The notes: a model not told the origin generated them from the sequence alone. Numbered from the stretch's first letter, positions 42,985 through 51,485 are shown. The stretch: DNA of 64,000 nucleotides from JAPHSX01 sp039714395 (GCA_039714395.1 JBDLJH010000006.1:80515-144514), one strand, 5' to 3'. Program-made: numbers and translations.

Positions 42985-44457
42985 CTAAGGCTTCCATGCT
43001 GAGAGGACAAAGCTAAAACAGGTTCCCTTTTCCGACGTACTATTCACCGTGATGTGACTGTGGTGCAGTTCGACAATACGTTTAACGATGGCCAGGCCTA
43101 GCCCGGCCCCTTTGCCGTGGCGGTGTCTCGGTGACTGGTAAAAACGCTCAAACAGGTAGGGGATATCGGCCTTATCGATGACCTCGCCGCTATTACTGAC
43201 GGACAGCTGTACTGAACTATCGCCAGCTTGCAGTGTGATGAGAATGGTACCGCCCTCGTTGCAGTGTTCAATGGCGTTACTGACAAGGTTTTCCAGTACC
43301 CGATCCAGCATCGCGATATCAGCGCTGATAAAGGGGAGGCCATCGGGGATTACTGTGTTGAGTACAAGCGCCTTTTTCTGAGCGCTTAGCTGAAATTGTT
43401 GCGCTACATCCATCACCAGTTCTCCTATGGCAACCGGTTCCATCTCAGGCAGGCTTTCGTGTGCCTCCAGTTTGGAGAGTTCGAATAGTTCTCCCATCAG
43501 TTGTGTTAGCCGCTGGCTGTGGGTGTAAGCAATATTGAGGTAGTGTTGACGCTCCTCTACTGGAATGGTGCTGGCTTTTAACTTTAATGTCTCCAGATAG
43601 CCCTGTAGTGAGGCCAGCGGGGTGCGCAGATCGTGAGAGACGTTGGCCACTAGATTACGTCGCAAGTTGTCTTTCTTCTCCAGTGCCTGCATCTGTTCGA
43701 TGATGCGTTCGGCCATCTCGTTATAACTCTCTCCGAGAGTGTCGATCTCATCCTGACGTGTTGATTTATGAGCACCTTGATATGGGCTAAATTGACGAAA
43801 ACCACTAAGGCGGAATGCGGCCATTAAGTGTGAGAGGTTGTCGAGGCGGCGCGTTAGCAGGTTGAACAGAAACAGGCCAATGAGCAAGCCAAAGGCGGCG
43901 GTGGCGATGACGGCCGTTAAACTGATTTGCAGAAAATAACTGTGGTGCAGTAGTGCTTTGACGTTGTCGTAATCTTCACCCCCCAATACCACGTAGAGAT
44001 ACTGTTGTGGCTCACCGCTGAAGGGGTAGGCTGCGGCGGAAAAGGTCTTCATTTTCTCTTCGTTGCGTGGGTCATCACCCAGCAGTGGGTAGGCGATGTC
44101 ACCGCTGAGGAATTCGTGTATCGGTTGCATTGCCACGTGGTCACGCTTGATCTTCATCTGTGGTGCTTCGAAGGCCAGAATTTTTCCCCTGGTGTCCAGC
44201 AGGTAGATCTCGATGGCAGGATTGATGTGCATGTAGCGGGAGAATAACTGCTGGATCTCATCAGGCTGTAGCTGGTCGTTTTCGCCCAGATTTTGTTGCA
44301 TCAACAAATCGCGTGCGAGATCGCGGTTGAGGCGCTGGGTGATCTCCTGCAAAAAGAGCTGCCCGGCGTAAAGGCTGAACAGGGCGTAACCGATACCCAG
44401 AGTTATTAGCAGTAGTGCCAGCACTAGCGATAGTTTGGCGTAGAGGGTTCTGAACAT
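42985..44457 (-). CDS. Two-component sensor histidine kinase
   Basis: A 490-residue kinase: N-terminal helix (LVLALLLITLGIGYALFSLY), a periplasmic sensor region (about 35-180), a second helix (TAVIATAAFGLLIGLFLFNLL), HAMP, the phosphoacceptor helix with LVANVSHDLRTPLASLQGYLETLKL, and an HATPase domain (NLVSNAIEHCNEGGTI, GAGLGLAIVKRIVELHHS). The ATG shares one base with the response-regulator stop (TGATG); open sequence upstream of it belongs to the other frame. The signal is unknown. Confidence 0.9.
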   Translation of the reverse strand: MFRTLYAKLSLVLALLLITLGIGYALFSLYAGQLFLQEITQRLNRDLARDLLMQQNLGENDQLQPDEIQQLFSRYMHINPAIEIYLLDTRGKILAFEAPQMKIKRDHVAMQPIHEFLSGDIAYPLLGDDPRNEEKMKTFSAAAYPFSGEPQQYLYVVLGGEDYDNVKALLHHSYFLQISLTAVIATAAFGLLIGLFLFNLLTRRLDNLSHLMAAFRLSGFRQFSPYQGAHKSTRQDEIDTLGESYNEMAERIIEQMQALEKKDNLRRNLVANVSHDLRTPLASLQGYLETLKLKASTIPVEERQHYLNIAYTHSQRLTQLMGELFELSKLEAHESLPEMEPVAIGELVMDVAQQFQLSAQKKALVLNTVIPDGLPFISADIAMLDRVLENLVSNAIEHCNEGGTILITLQAGDSSVQLSVSNSGEVIDKADIPYLFERFYQSPRHRHGKGAGLGLAIVKRIVELHHSHITVNSTSEKGTCFSFVLSAWKP

Positions 44458-45194
44458 CAGGGGCTCTCGTTGAATTTGTAGCCGACGCCCCAGACGGTGA
44501 GTACATAGCGCGGTTTGGCCTGATCGACTTCGATTTTTGAGCGCAGGCGGTTGATATGAGAGTTGACGGTGTGCTCGTAACCTTCGTGGCCGTAGCCCCA
44601 TACCTGATCCAGCAGCTGAATTCGGCTGTAGACACGCCCCGGATGGCGAGCGAAGTGGAGCAATAGATCGAACTCTTTGGCGGTTAGCTCTATGGTCTTG
44701 TCGCCGATGCTTACCTGGCGACGCCCGGTATCGATCAACAGCTCGCCACACTGTAATTTCTCAGCGCTGTCGCTACCTACCTTGTCTTGCTCCTGGGCGT
44801 TGCCACCCATCGCCTCGGCGCGACGCAGCAGTGCCTTTACCCGTGCCACCAGTTCGCGGATGCTGAAGGGTTTTGTGAGGTAGTCGTCGGCCCCCATCTC
44901 CAGGCCCAACACCCGATCCAGTTCGGTAGATTTGGCGGTGAGCATGAGGATCGGCAGGTAGTGTGATTCGGTGCGCAATTCGCGGCAGATGGTTAGCCCA
45001 TCGGTACCCGGTAACATCAGATCCAGCACCAGCAGGTCATAGGGTCTGGCGTGAGCTGCCGCTAAACCTTCGCTGCCGTCGTTGTGAACCGTCACCTCGC
45101 AGCCCTCATCGCGCAGGTGTAGCGCGACCAGTTCGGCAATATCGTGGTGGTCTTCTATGACCAGTATCGACGGGGGCATGTTTTGTTTGTCCAT
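44457..45194 (-). CDS. OmpR-family response regulator
   Basis: A 245-residue regulator. The receiver domain contains IEDHHDIAELV, the phosphoacceptor Asp in LLVLDLMLPGTDGL and KPFSIRELVARVKALL. The DNA-binding winged helix contains IELTAKEFDLLLHFARHPGRVYSRIQLLDQVWGYGHEGYEHTVNSHINRLRSKI. It is first in the transcript and is translationally coupled to its kinase. A second ATG at 45179 is an alternative start. Confidence 0.92.
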   Translation of the reverse strand: MDKQNMPPSILVIEDHHDIAELVALHLRDEGCEVTVHNDGSEGLAAAHARPYDLLVLDLMLPGTDGLTICRELRTESHYLPILMLTAKSTELDRVLGLEMGADDYLTKPFSIRELVARVKALLRRAEAMGGNAQEQDKVGSDSAEKLQCGELLIDTGRRQVSIGDKTIELTAKEFDLLLHFARHPGRVYSRIQLLDQVWGYGHEGYEHTVNSHINRLRSKIEVDQAKPRYVLTVWGVGYKFNESP

Positions 45195-45315
45195 TGTTCC
45201 ACTTAGTTATAAAGATAGTCGCTATTGTTCATAGAAATATCACAGGGGCAATTTGGGGTGAAGTTTTTGTGTGGTGTAGCGCACCGTGCAGGCAGGCTTT
45301 GCTATGATGCACGCC

Positions 45316-46863
45316 ATGGATTCGATTGAACTGAGCATATTTTCCAGCCGTATCGAGGCGGTGTGTGAGGAGATGGGAGCGGTGCTGCGCCGCACCGCCT
45401 TCTCACCCAATATTAAGGACCGACTTGACTTCTCCTGTGCCGTTTTTGATGCGCAGGGTGAGCTTTGTGCCCAGGCGGCCCATATTCCGGTGCATCTGGG
45501 CAGCATGGCCTACGCGATGCGCGGTATTGTTGGCAGCATTGGTTGGAATGAGGGGGACATGGTGGTGGTTAATGATCCCTTCCTTGGTGGCACTCACCTG
45601 CCTGATGTTACGCTGATTGCACCGTTATTTAGCGAAGGAAAATTGCTTGGATTTGTCGCTAACCGTGCCCATCATGCCGATATTGGCGGCAATAGTCCTG
45701 GCTCCATGCCGATTTCCAAAAGCCTGGATGAGGAGGGAATTATTCTCCCCCCAACCCATCTATTGCGTGATAACAAGCTGGACGAGGCGCTGCTGGAACG
45801 TATCGTCGGCTTCACCGCCAATGCCCACGAGTTGCACGGTGATTTTTCCGCGCAGATGAGCGCCAATCGCAGTGGTGCCGCCCGCCTTGCTGAGCTGGTG
45901 AAGGGGATGGGTATCGCTGCCTATGGTGAGGCGCTGATTGAGTTAAATGACTATGCGGAGCGACTGGCACGTTCGGCCCTTGCCAGGATCCCCGATGGTG
46001 AGTATCACTTTGAGGATTGTCTTGATGATGACGGTCTTGGCAATACCGATTTAACTATTGCTGCAACCGTGAGTGTGATGCACGACGATATCCAGGTCGA
46101 TTTCACCGGTACCGTTGCGCAGACCACGGGTAATGTAAATTGCCCGCTATCGGTGGCTGCTGCCGGGGTCTATTACGTCTTCCGTTGTCTGATGCCGGAC
46201 AACACCCCCGCCTGCGCCGGGGCCTTTCGTGCCATCACCCTTTCTGCGCCTGAGGGGTCTCTGCTCAATGCACAACGCCCTGCCGCAGTGGCGGCGGGTA
46301 ATGTGGAGACTTCCACCCGTGTGGTTGATGTTATCTGCGGTGCCCTGGCCCAGGCGATCTCCGAGCAGATCCCGGCGGCCAGCCACGGTTCGATGAACAA
46401 CCTGGCCATGGGCAGTAGAGGAGGGGAAGCGGGAAAGTGGGACTACTATGAGACTATGGGCGGTGGGATGGGGGCAGGTGCCAGTGGCGGCGGGCTATCT
46501 GGCTTGCAGACCCATATGACCAATACCCTCAATACGCCGATTGAGGTGCTGGAGATGAGTTACCCGCTACGCCTGCACCGCTACGCCCTGCGTCGTGGTT
46601 CCGGCGGTGCAGGTTACCGGCATGGTGGTGATGGTCTGGTTCGTGAGTTTGAGTTCCTCGCACCGGCTGAGGTGACCCTGCTTACCGAACGCCGCCGCTA
46701 TGCCCCCTGGGGTGTGGCCGGTGGCGCTGCCGGGGCCGTGGGAGAGAATCGTTTAAATAGTGAGCTATTGCCTGGAAAGGTAATGGTATCGGTCGTAACA
46801 GGAGATCGCCTTAGCGTTGCCACCCCCGGTGGTGGCGGATGGGGCCGGAAGGAGAATGGGTAA
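45316..46863 (+). CDS. Hydantoinase B / oxoprolinase family subunit (HyuB)
   Basis: A protein of about 515 residues of the HyuB family, which with HyuA forms ATP-dependent N-methylhydantoinases, 5-oxoprolinases or acetone carboxylase-like enzymes. Motifs: SIELSIFSSRIEAVCEEMGAVLRRTAFSPNIKDRLDFSCAVFDAQGELCAQAAHIPVHLGSM begins at residue 2; later MVVVNDPFLGGTHLPDV, RAHHADIGGNSPGSMP, VDVICGALAQ and GGGGWG near the end. No hyuA gene is adjacent. The stop overlaps the start of the BON lipoprotein by one base. The ribosome binding site is poor. Confidence 0.88.
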   Translation: MDSIELSIFSSRIEAVCEEMGAVLRRTAFSPNIKDRLDFSCAVFDAQGELCAQAAHIPVHLGSMAYAMRGIVGSIGWNEGDMVVVNDPFLGGTHLPDVTLIAPLFSEGKLLGFVANRAHHADIGGNSPGSMPISKSLDEEGIILPPTHLLRDNKLDEALLERIVGFTANAHELHGDFSAQMSANRSGAARLAELVKGMGIAAYGEALIELNDYAERLARSALARIPDGEYHFEDCLDDDGLGNTDLTIAATVSVMHDDIQVDFTGTVAQTTGNVNCPLSVAAAGVYYVFRCLMPDNTPACAGAFRAITLSAPEGSLLNAQRPAAVAAGNVETSTRVVDVICGALAQAISEQIPAASHGSMNNLAMGSRGGEAGKWDYYETMGGGMGAGASGGGLSGLQTHMTNTLNTPIEVLEMSYPLRLHRYALRRGSGGAGYRHGGDGLVREFEFLAPAEVTLLTERRRYAPWGVAGGAAGAVGENRLNSELLPGKVMVSVVTGDRLSVATPGGGGWGRKENG

Positions 46864-47192
46864 TGCGTCTATTATTAATGACAGTGCTGGCAATATGGTT
46901 AGGTGGTTGTGCCTCGGCGGTGAGTAGTGGTTATGGTCAGGGGGGACGCAATAGCGACGGTAGAAGCTATGCCGATTCACGGGCCGATAATCTGATCAGT
47001 GCAGCGGTCACCTCGGCACTGGTGAGTGACCGTGAAGTGCCGGCAATGAAGATTGATGTACGCACCTTAAATGGTGTGGTCACCCTTAGTGGCAGCGTGC
47101 CCAGTGCAACGCTTTCACGACGTGCCGAGCGTACTGCAGCGGCGGTGGCTGAGGTGAAGCGCGTCGATAATCGACTGCGTATTGCCCGATAA
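46863..47192 (+). CDS. BON-domain lipoprotein
   Basis: A 109-residue protein. The signal peptide ends in lipobox LGGC (about 13-16), so it is lipidated. A Gly/Ser-rich linker is followed by one BON domain (about 40-109): DNLISAAVTSALVSD, IDVRTLNGVVTLSGSVPSATLSRRAERTAAAVAEVKRVDNRLRI. BON proteins bind phospholipid or support the envelope (OsmY/DolP-like). The ATG overlaps the hyuB stop (TAATG). Confidence 0.9.
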   Translation: MRLLLMTVLAIWLGGCASAVSSGYGQGGRNSDGRSYADSRADNLISAAVTSALVSDREVPAMKIDVRTLNGVVTLSGSVPSATLSRRAERTAAAVAEVKRVDNRLRIAR

Positions 47193-47227
47193 GCCAGTAA
47201 ATATTTAAAGAGACAGAGAAAGAACCC

Positions 47228-49021
47228 ATGTGCGGAATTTGTGGCGAACTGCGTTTTGATGGCAACAGACCTGAGCTGGCCGATGTCGATCGCATGATGC
47301 AGAAGCTGGAGCGGCGAGGCCCCGATCATGATGGGAGCTATGCCGATGGTCCAATAGCGCTGGGCCACCGCCGCCTCTCTATTATCGATCTCTCCGAGCG
47401 TGGCAACCAGCCAATGGTCGATGCCGAGCTGGGACTGGCCATCGTCTTTAACGGCACCATCTACAATTACCCGGAGCTACGCGAAGAGTTGAAGGGTCTG
47501 GGTTACCATTTCTTCTCCGATGGTGATACCGAGGTGATCCTTAAAGCTTTTGCCGCCTGGGGTGAACAGTGCGTGGAGCGGTTGCACGGCATGTTCGCCT
47601 TTGGTGTGTGGCAGATGCATGAGCAGCGACTATTTCTTGCTCGCGACCGGCTCGGTATCAAGCCGCTCTACTACAGCCAGGATGCGGGACGCTTCCTCCT
47701 CGGCTCCAACATTCAGGCGGTACTCGCTGCTGGCGGTGTCGATACCACTATCGATCCGGTGGCACTGCACCATCAATTTACCCTGCATGCGGTGATCCCG
47801 GCACCGCGCACCATCCTTAACGGCGTGCGCAAACTGCAGCCGGCTCATACCCTGACGATTGAGAAGGATGGTGGCACAGAGCTCAAACAGTACTGGCATC
47901 TGGAGGCGAAACGGCCTGAGCAGCCGATGGACGAACAGCAGTGGGTCGATGCGGTACATGCACAGCTAAAAAAGGCGGTAAAGCGTCGCCTCGATATCGC
48001 CGATGTACCGGTGGGTGTACTGCTCTCCGGTGGACTCGACTCCTCCCTGCTGGTGGGCCTGCTGGCTGAGCAGGGGGTGGAGGAGATCCTCACCTTCTCC
48101 ATCGGTTTTGAAGATCAGCCTGAAGAGTCTGGCAGCGAGTTTGAGTATTCCGACCAGGTAGTGGCGATGCACAATACCCGCCACCACAAGTACCACATTG
48201 CCAACGATCAGGTTCTGCAACGCCTGCCCGAGGCTATCGCGCAGATGGCCGAGCCGATGGTGGGCCAGGATGCCGTCGCCTTCTACCTGCTCTCGGAGCA
48301 GGTATCTAAAGAGGTGAAGGTGGTACAGAGCGGGCAGGGGGCCGACGAGGTATTTGCCGGTTACTTCTGGTACCCGCTGATGGCTGCCGCGCAGGGTAGT
48401 GATCTGGAGCGTTTTGCTAGCCACTACTTTGATCGTTCCCACGAGGAGTTTCTTGAGACGGTGACCGAGGCCTACCGCGGTAAGGATCACACCTCGGCAC
48501 TGGTGGAGCAGCGCCTGGCTGAACCGGGGACGGATGAATATCTCGATAAAGTTCTGCGTCTTGATACCACTACCCTCATCGTTGATGACCCGGTGAAGCG
48601 GGTTGATAACATGACGATGGCCTGGGGGTTGGAGGCGCGTGTTCCCTTTCTTGACCATGAGCTGGTAGAGCTGGCGATGAGCATGCCTCCCGAGATGAAG
48701 CTGGGCCCAGAAGGTGATGACTTTAAATATGCGCTGAAACGTATCTCTCGCGGCATCATTCCGGATAGCGTTATTGACCGTCCTAAGGGTTACTTCCCGA
48801 TGCCGGCATTGAAGTATGTGCGCGGTGAGTTTCTGGAGTTTATGCGAGGTATTTTGAACTCTGAGGCGTGCATTAATCGTGCTGTCTACAATCGTGACTA
48901 TGTGGAGAGGCTGCTGGCCGCTCCCGATGATGAGGCCCACTTTACCAGGCTGCGAGGCTCTAAGCTGTGGCATCTGGCACTGTTGGAGCTGTGGCTACAG
49001 ACACATGTTGATACGCTCTAA
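47228..49021 (+). CDS. Asparagine-synthase-like amidotransferase, N-acetylglutaminylglutamine amide type
   Basis: A 597-residue class-II glutamine amidotransferase/ATP-pyrophosphatase. The nucleophile is Cys2 (MCGICGELRF); RRGPDHDG, ALGHRRLSIIDLS and FNGTIYNYPELREEL line the glutaminase site; SGGLDSS (about 267) is the PP-loop. The C-terminal half (VVQSGQGADEVFAGYFWYP, VDDPVKRVDNMTMAWGLEARVPFLDHELVELA, RPKGYFPMPALKY, RGSKLWHLALLELWL) closely resembles the amidotransferase that finishes the osmolyte N-acetylglutaminylglutamine amide, rather than housekeeping AsnB. Its usual partner, the acetyltransferase/ATP-grasp synthetase, is absent from the window. A plain asparagine synthetase role cannot be excluded. 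Confidence 0.82.
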   Translation: MCGICGELRFDGNRPELADVDRMMQKLERRGPDHDGSYADGPIALGHRRLSIIDLSERGNQPMVDAELGLAIVFNGTIYNYPELREELKGLGYHFFSDGDTEVILKAFAAWGEQCVERLHGMFAFGVWQMHEQRLFLARDRLGIKPLYYSQDAGRFLLGSNIQAVLAAGGVDTTIDPVALHHQFTLHAVIPAPRTILNGVRKLQPAHTLTIEKDGGTELKQYWHLEAKRPEQPMDEQQWVDAVHAQLKKAVKRRLDIADVPVGVLLSGGLDSSLLVGLLAEQGVEEILTFSIGFEDQPEESGSEFEYSDQVVAMHNTRHHKYHIANDQVLQRLPEAIAQMAEPMVGQDAVAFYLLSEQVSKEVKVVQSGQGADEVFAGYFWYPLMAAAQGSDLERFASHYFDRSHEEFLETVTEAYRGKDHTSALVEQRLAEPGTDEYLDKVLRLDTTTLIVDDPVKRVDNMTMAWGLEARVPFLDHELVELAMSMPPEMKLGPEGDDFKYALKRISRGIIPDSVIDRPKGYFPMPALKYVRGEFLEFMRGILNSEACINRAVYNRDYVERLLAAPDDEAHFTRLRGSKLWHLALLELWLQTHVDTL

Positions 49022-49203
49022 CTCTGTTATAGGGGATTCCTGGTTACAGGGACGCAGGAGGCAACCCCAGCTCCTGACTAATATTATAGGTGTTCTTTTT
49101 GAGCTTGCTATTGGCGGGCTGTCTCTAGGGACTTGAGATCGGTACAATAGCCACCATCTTAGTGACATCCCCCCGATATGGTAACGAACAGAGGTAATAA
49201 TTG

Positions 49204-49539
49204 ATGGACGTATTAGAGCGAATTGACGAGCAGGTAAAGGGTAACTCCATCGTCATTTATATGAAGGGCACCCCGCAAATGCCGATGTGCGGCTACTCCA
49301 GCCGTGCCTCACAGGCGATGAAGGACTGTGGCGTTGAGTTTGCGTTTGTTAACGTATTGGCCGATCCGGAGATATTCGAGAACCTGCCGCGTTATCAGAA
49401 TTGGCCCACCTTCCCGCAGATCTACGTTAAAGGCGAGCTGATCGGTGGTCACGATATTCTGATGGAAATGCATCAGAAAGGTGAGTTGCAACCGCTGTTG
49501 CAGGATGCTGCTGGCAACAAAGAGGAGGGTGAGGGCTAA
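49204..49539 (+). CDS. grxD: Monothiol glutaredoxin GrxD
   Basis: A 111-residue monothiol glutaredoxin with active site CGYS (Cys29, usually CGFS), KGTPQMPMCGYSS, WPTFPQIYVKGELIGGHDIL. Family members carry [2Fe-2S] clusters with glutathione and hand them to apo-proteins. Phe to Tyr in the active site is a mild variation. ATG 49204 chosen; AGAGGT about ten bases upstream. Confidence 0.95.
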   Translation: MDVLERIDEQVKGNSIVIYMKGTPQMPMCGYSSRASQAMKDCGVEFAFVNVLADPEIFENLPRYQNWPTFPQIYVKGELIGGHDILMEMHQKGELQPLLQDAAGNKEEGEG

Positions 49540-49560
49540 AATCGCTACACCTTTCACACG

Positions 49561-49588
49561 AAAACCGGCTTTATGCCGGTTTTTTTGT
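49561..49588 (+). terminator. Rho-independent terminator of grxD
   Basis: Stem AAAACCGGC / GCCGGTTTT (49561-49583) with loop TTTAT and a following T-run, 21 bp after grxD. Confidence 0.92.
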
Positions 49589-49670
49589 GTCTTACTATTA
49601 TCCCTTTAAGGGCTTTTTCAGTTTCGGCATCTACAATATCACTATCCACTTCAAATCCATGGTACTGACA

Positions 49671-50291
49671 ATGAGCAGTGAAAATGAAGTCAGGGTGTGG
49701 GACCCGCTGGTACGACTCTTTCACTGGGTACTGGTCGCGGCCTTTACCATCGCCTACGTTACTGAGGATGAATGGCAGGATATTCACGTCTGGGCGGGTT
49801 ATCTCATTGCCGGCCTGCTCGTCTTTCGTCTGCTGTGGGGCTTTATCGGCCCGAAACACGCCCGCTTTAGTGATTTTGTCTTCAGCTCTGCCACTATCAT
49901 CGCCTACCTCAAGAACATGCTGGCCCTGCGTGCCAGGCGCTACCTGGGCCATAATCCGGCTGGCGGGGCGATGGTGATGGCACTGTTGCTGTCACTGGCT
50001 GCTACTACTCTTAGCGGTATGCAGGTCTATGCGGTAAAGGAGAATGCGGGTCCCTTCGCCTCGGTAGAGCTAAATAACCTTAGCCCTATAGCCCGTGCCT
50101 ATGCTGATGATGAACATGAGGGTGAGGGCCACAAGGAGGAGGGCGTGTGGGAGGATATCCACGAGTTTTTCGCCAACTTCACCCTGCTGCTGATTGTGTT
50201 ACATATCTCCGGGGTGGTGATTAGTTCGCTTGCTCACAACGAGAATCTGCCTCGCGCTATGGTGACTGGTAACAAGCGTCGTGAAGAATAA
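49671..50291 (+). CDS. Cytochrome b561-family membrane protein
   Basis: A 206-residue protein with four helices and heme-ligand histidines in VWDPLVRLFHWVLVAAF, DIHVWAGYLIAGLLVFRLLWGFIGPKHARF and LLIVLHISGVVISSLAHNEN; this is the bacterial b561 / Ni-Fe-hydrogenase b-type subunit pattern (COG3658). A His/Glu/Asp-rich loop (ADDEHEGEGHKEEG) before the last helix may bind metal. These proteins usually pass electrons to periplasmic c-type cytochromes, but no partner is adjacent. Start at 49671 or 49659. Confidence 0.88.
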   Translation: MSSENEVRVWDPLVRLFHWVLVAAFTIAYVTEDEWQDIHVWAGYLIAGLLVFRLLWGFIGPKHARFSDFVFSSATIIAYLKNMLALRARRYLGHNPAGGAMVMALLLSLAATTLSGMQVYAVKENAGPFASVELNNLSPIARAYADDEHEGEGHKEEGVWEDIHEFFANFTLLLIVLHISGVVISSLAHNENLPRAMVTGNKRREE

Positions 50292-50418
50292 TGGCGTGTT
50301 CAAAAAGATGAGAAGGGCACTGAATCATGGGCTGGTGGTTGGCAACTCACGGTTTAAATAAGAGATAGGGGAAATGAGCCAGCGACGTGTCTCATTAGGT
50401 ACGCAGGGTAGCCAGGAA

Positions 50419-50468
50419 AGAACCAGGAATAGACAGTATTAGAGAATATTGTTCTCTGAGCGGGTTCT
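50419..50468. repeat. Nested inverted repeat
   Basis: Outer arms AGAACC (50419-50424) and GGTTCT (50463-50468) enclose an inner stem AGAGAA / TTCTCT (50441-50457). It lies between the cytochrome b561 gene and the toxin gene, at the start of the accessory island. Confidence 0.5.
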
Positions 50469-50475
50469 CGTTATG

Positions 50476-50490
50476 TGGCACGGAAAGACC
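50476..50490. repeat. 15-bp direct repeat, copy 1
   Basis: TGGCACGGAAAGACC, identical to 51245-51259. The two copies bracket the toxin-antitoxin module about 770 bp apart. Confidence 0.8.
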
Positions 50491-50508
50491 CTGTTGATTT
50501 CTTTTAAA

Positions 50509-50766
50509 TCATTTTTCATAGTGATAGCGACATGAAATTATTGTAAGTTGATTGTCGTCAATCACGTATACCAGCCGATTACTCTCATCAATACGACGAG
50601 ACCAAAACCCGGATAAGTTTTCCTTCAGTGGCTCTGGCTTGCCGATGCCTTTAAATGGAGTTCTCTGAGTATCTGGGATCAGTTTATTAACACGCCTTAG
50701 CGTTTTTTTATCCTGACATATGTAATCTTTCCAGGCTTCTTTTGTCCATGCCAATATTTCAATCAT
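50509..50766 (-). CDS. yoeB: YoeB-family mRNA interferase toxin
   Basis: An 85-residue RelE-superfamily toxin of the Txe/YoeB family: ILAWTKEAWKDYICQDKKTLRRVNKLIPDTQRTPFKGIGKPEPLKENLSGFWSRRIDESNRLVYVIDDNQLTIISCRYHYEK. The catalytic Glu/Arg/His/Tyr set is present (Glu in PLKENL, RRID, CRYHY). It would cleave mRNA on the ribosome. It starts inside the antitoxin stop region (ATGATTGA overlap), typical of coupled toxin-antitoxin pairs. Confidence 0.95.
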   Translation of the reverse strand: MIEILAWTKEAWKDYICQDKKTLRRVNKLIPDTQRTPFKGIGKPEPLKENLSGFWSRRIDESNRLVYVIDDNQLTIISCRYHYEK

Positions 50767-51013
50767 CAACTAGACCATGACTTTCAATTTTACCTGAGCG
50801 ATATTGTGTGATGGACTTTGCCAGATGTGCTGCATTGGCTGGACTCCTTAACAGGTGTACCGTTTCCATTAGAGCATTGAAGTGATCGAGAGACATGACA
50901 ACTGCATCTTCAGCATCTCTACGTGAGATGACAGTACAGTCAGAATCATCAACCACTTGATCTAATACGCTTTTTAGTCTATTTCTGGCGTCTGAAAAGT
51001 TAACAACTCTCAT
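50759..51013 (-). CDS. yefM: YefM-family antitoxin
   Basis: An 84-residue Phd/YefM antitoxin: N-terminal DNA-binding part VVNFSDARNRLKSVLDQVVDDSDCTVISRRDAEDAVVMSLDHFNALMETVHLLRSP, and a C-terminal toxin-wrapping tail. It neutralises the YoeB toxin and represses the operon. AGGAG lies seven bases before its ATG and a TGTACA-core site is upstream. Confidence 0.95.
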   Translation of the reverse strand: MRVVNFSDARNRLKSVLDQVVDDSDCTVISRRDAEDAVVMSLDHFNALMETVHLLRSPANAAHLAKSITQYRSGKIESHGLVDD

Positions 51014-51064
51014 AGAATGCTCCTGTATTTCTACGGTATATAGAACAAGTATAACGTGTCTGTT

Positions 51065-51085
51065 TAATTGTACATGTGCAGAATG
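51065..51085 (-). promoter_or_regulatory. Candidate YefM operator
   Basis: Contains TGTACA (51069-51074), the core hexamer recognised by YefM in E. coli, within ATTGTACATGTGCAGAAT, 56 bp upstream of the antitoxin start. A TATACT hexamer on the minus strand between them could be the -10. Confidence 0.45.
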
Positions 51086-51244
51086 TGTTCTTTTTAAGAT
51101 TTAACGTTAAGCTCAGCCGACCGCTGTAGTGGCGCTTGATTTTGTGTCATTAAGCACACGGGGCAGCAGGGTTCTTCCATGACACATTCGATTATTATGG
51201 CAGTGTCAAAGAGAGGTCTTACGTCGATGAAAAAATTCACAATA

Positions 51245-51259
51245 TGGCACGGAAAGACC
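51245..51259. repeat. 15-bp direct repeat, copy 2
   Basis: TGGCACGGAAAGACC, identical to 50476-50490, located 18 bp upstream of the group II intron maturase fragment. Confidence 0.8.
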
Positions 51260-51276
51260 TGACCCTCTTGTTTTAG

Positions 51277-51483
51277 TGGCGTAAGCCGCGAACCAAGGTG
51301 AGAAGCTTGATGAGTCGAGGAGTTCATGTGCGCGCAGCAGTTGCTTGTGGGATCACCAGCAAAGGCCCATGGCATAGTTCAAAGACACCGGGTATACAGC
51401 AGGCATTGTCTAATGCTGATCTGAAATTCCAGGGACTTTATTCGCTACGCGATGGATGGATCAAACTTCACCATTCTAAATGA
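51277..51483 (+). pseudogene. Group II intron reverse transcriptase/maturase, C-terminal fragment
   Basis: The frame from 51277 reads WRKPRTKVRSLMSRGVHVRA, then SKGPWHSSKTPGIQQALSN and KFQGLYSLRDGWIKLHHSK before TGA. This matches the end of group II intron-encoded proteins (x-KPRTRxRNL ... SRKGxW-x-x-AKTPxIQQALSN ... GL-x-SL-x-x-W). The reverse transcriptase domain and almost all of the maturase domain are missing, and TAG precedes the fragment, so it is a dead remnant. Intron domains V and VI follow directly. Confidence 0.8.
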
Positions 51484-51485
51484 AA

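Noticed and set aside
45303..45318. Leaderless start of hyuB, with TATGAT seven bases before ATG
   Set aside because: No recognisable -35 or activator site accompanies the hexamer, so the resemblance to the pstC arrangement may be chance.
47966..48973. 335-codon open frame antisense to the amidotransferase gene
   Set aside because: No ribosome binding site or motif; the sense strand encodes a clearly conserved protein throughout.
50476..50495. Resemblance of GGCACGGAAAGACCC to a 23S rRNA segment
   Set aside because: The match is limited to about a dozen bases and neither copy is flanked by further rRNA-like sequence.
51096..51140. Possible integron attC site beside the antitoxin gene
   Set aside because: On the minus strand GTTAAAT fits GTTRRRY and a TCAAGC/GCTTAA stem is possible, but no matching RYYYAAC core was found on the other side and no cassette array is present.
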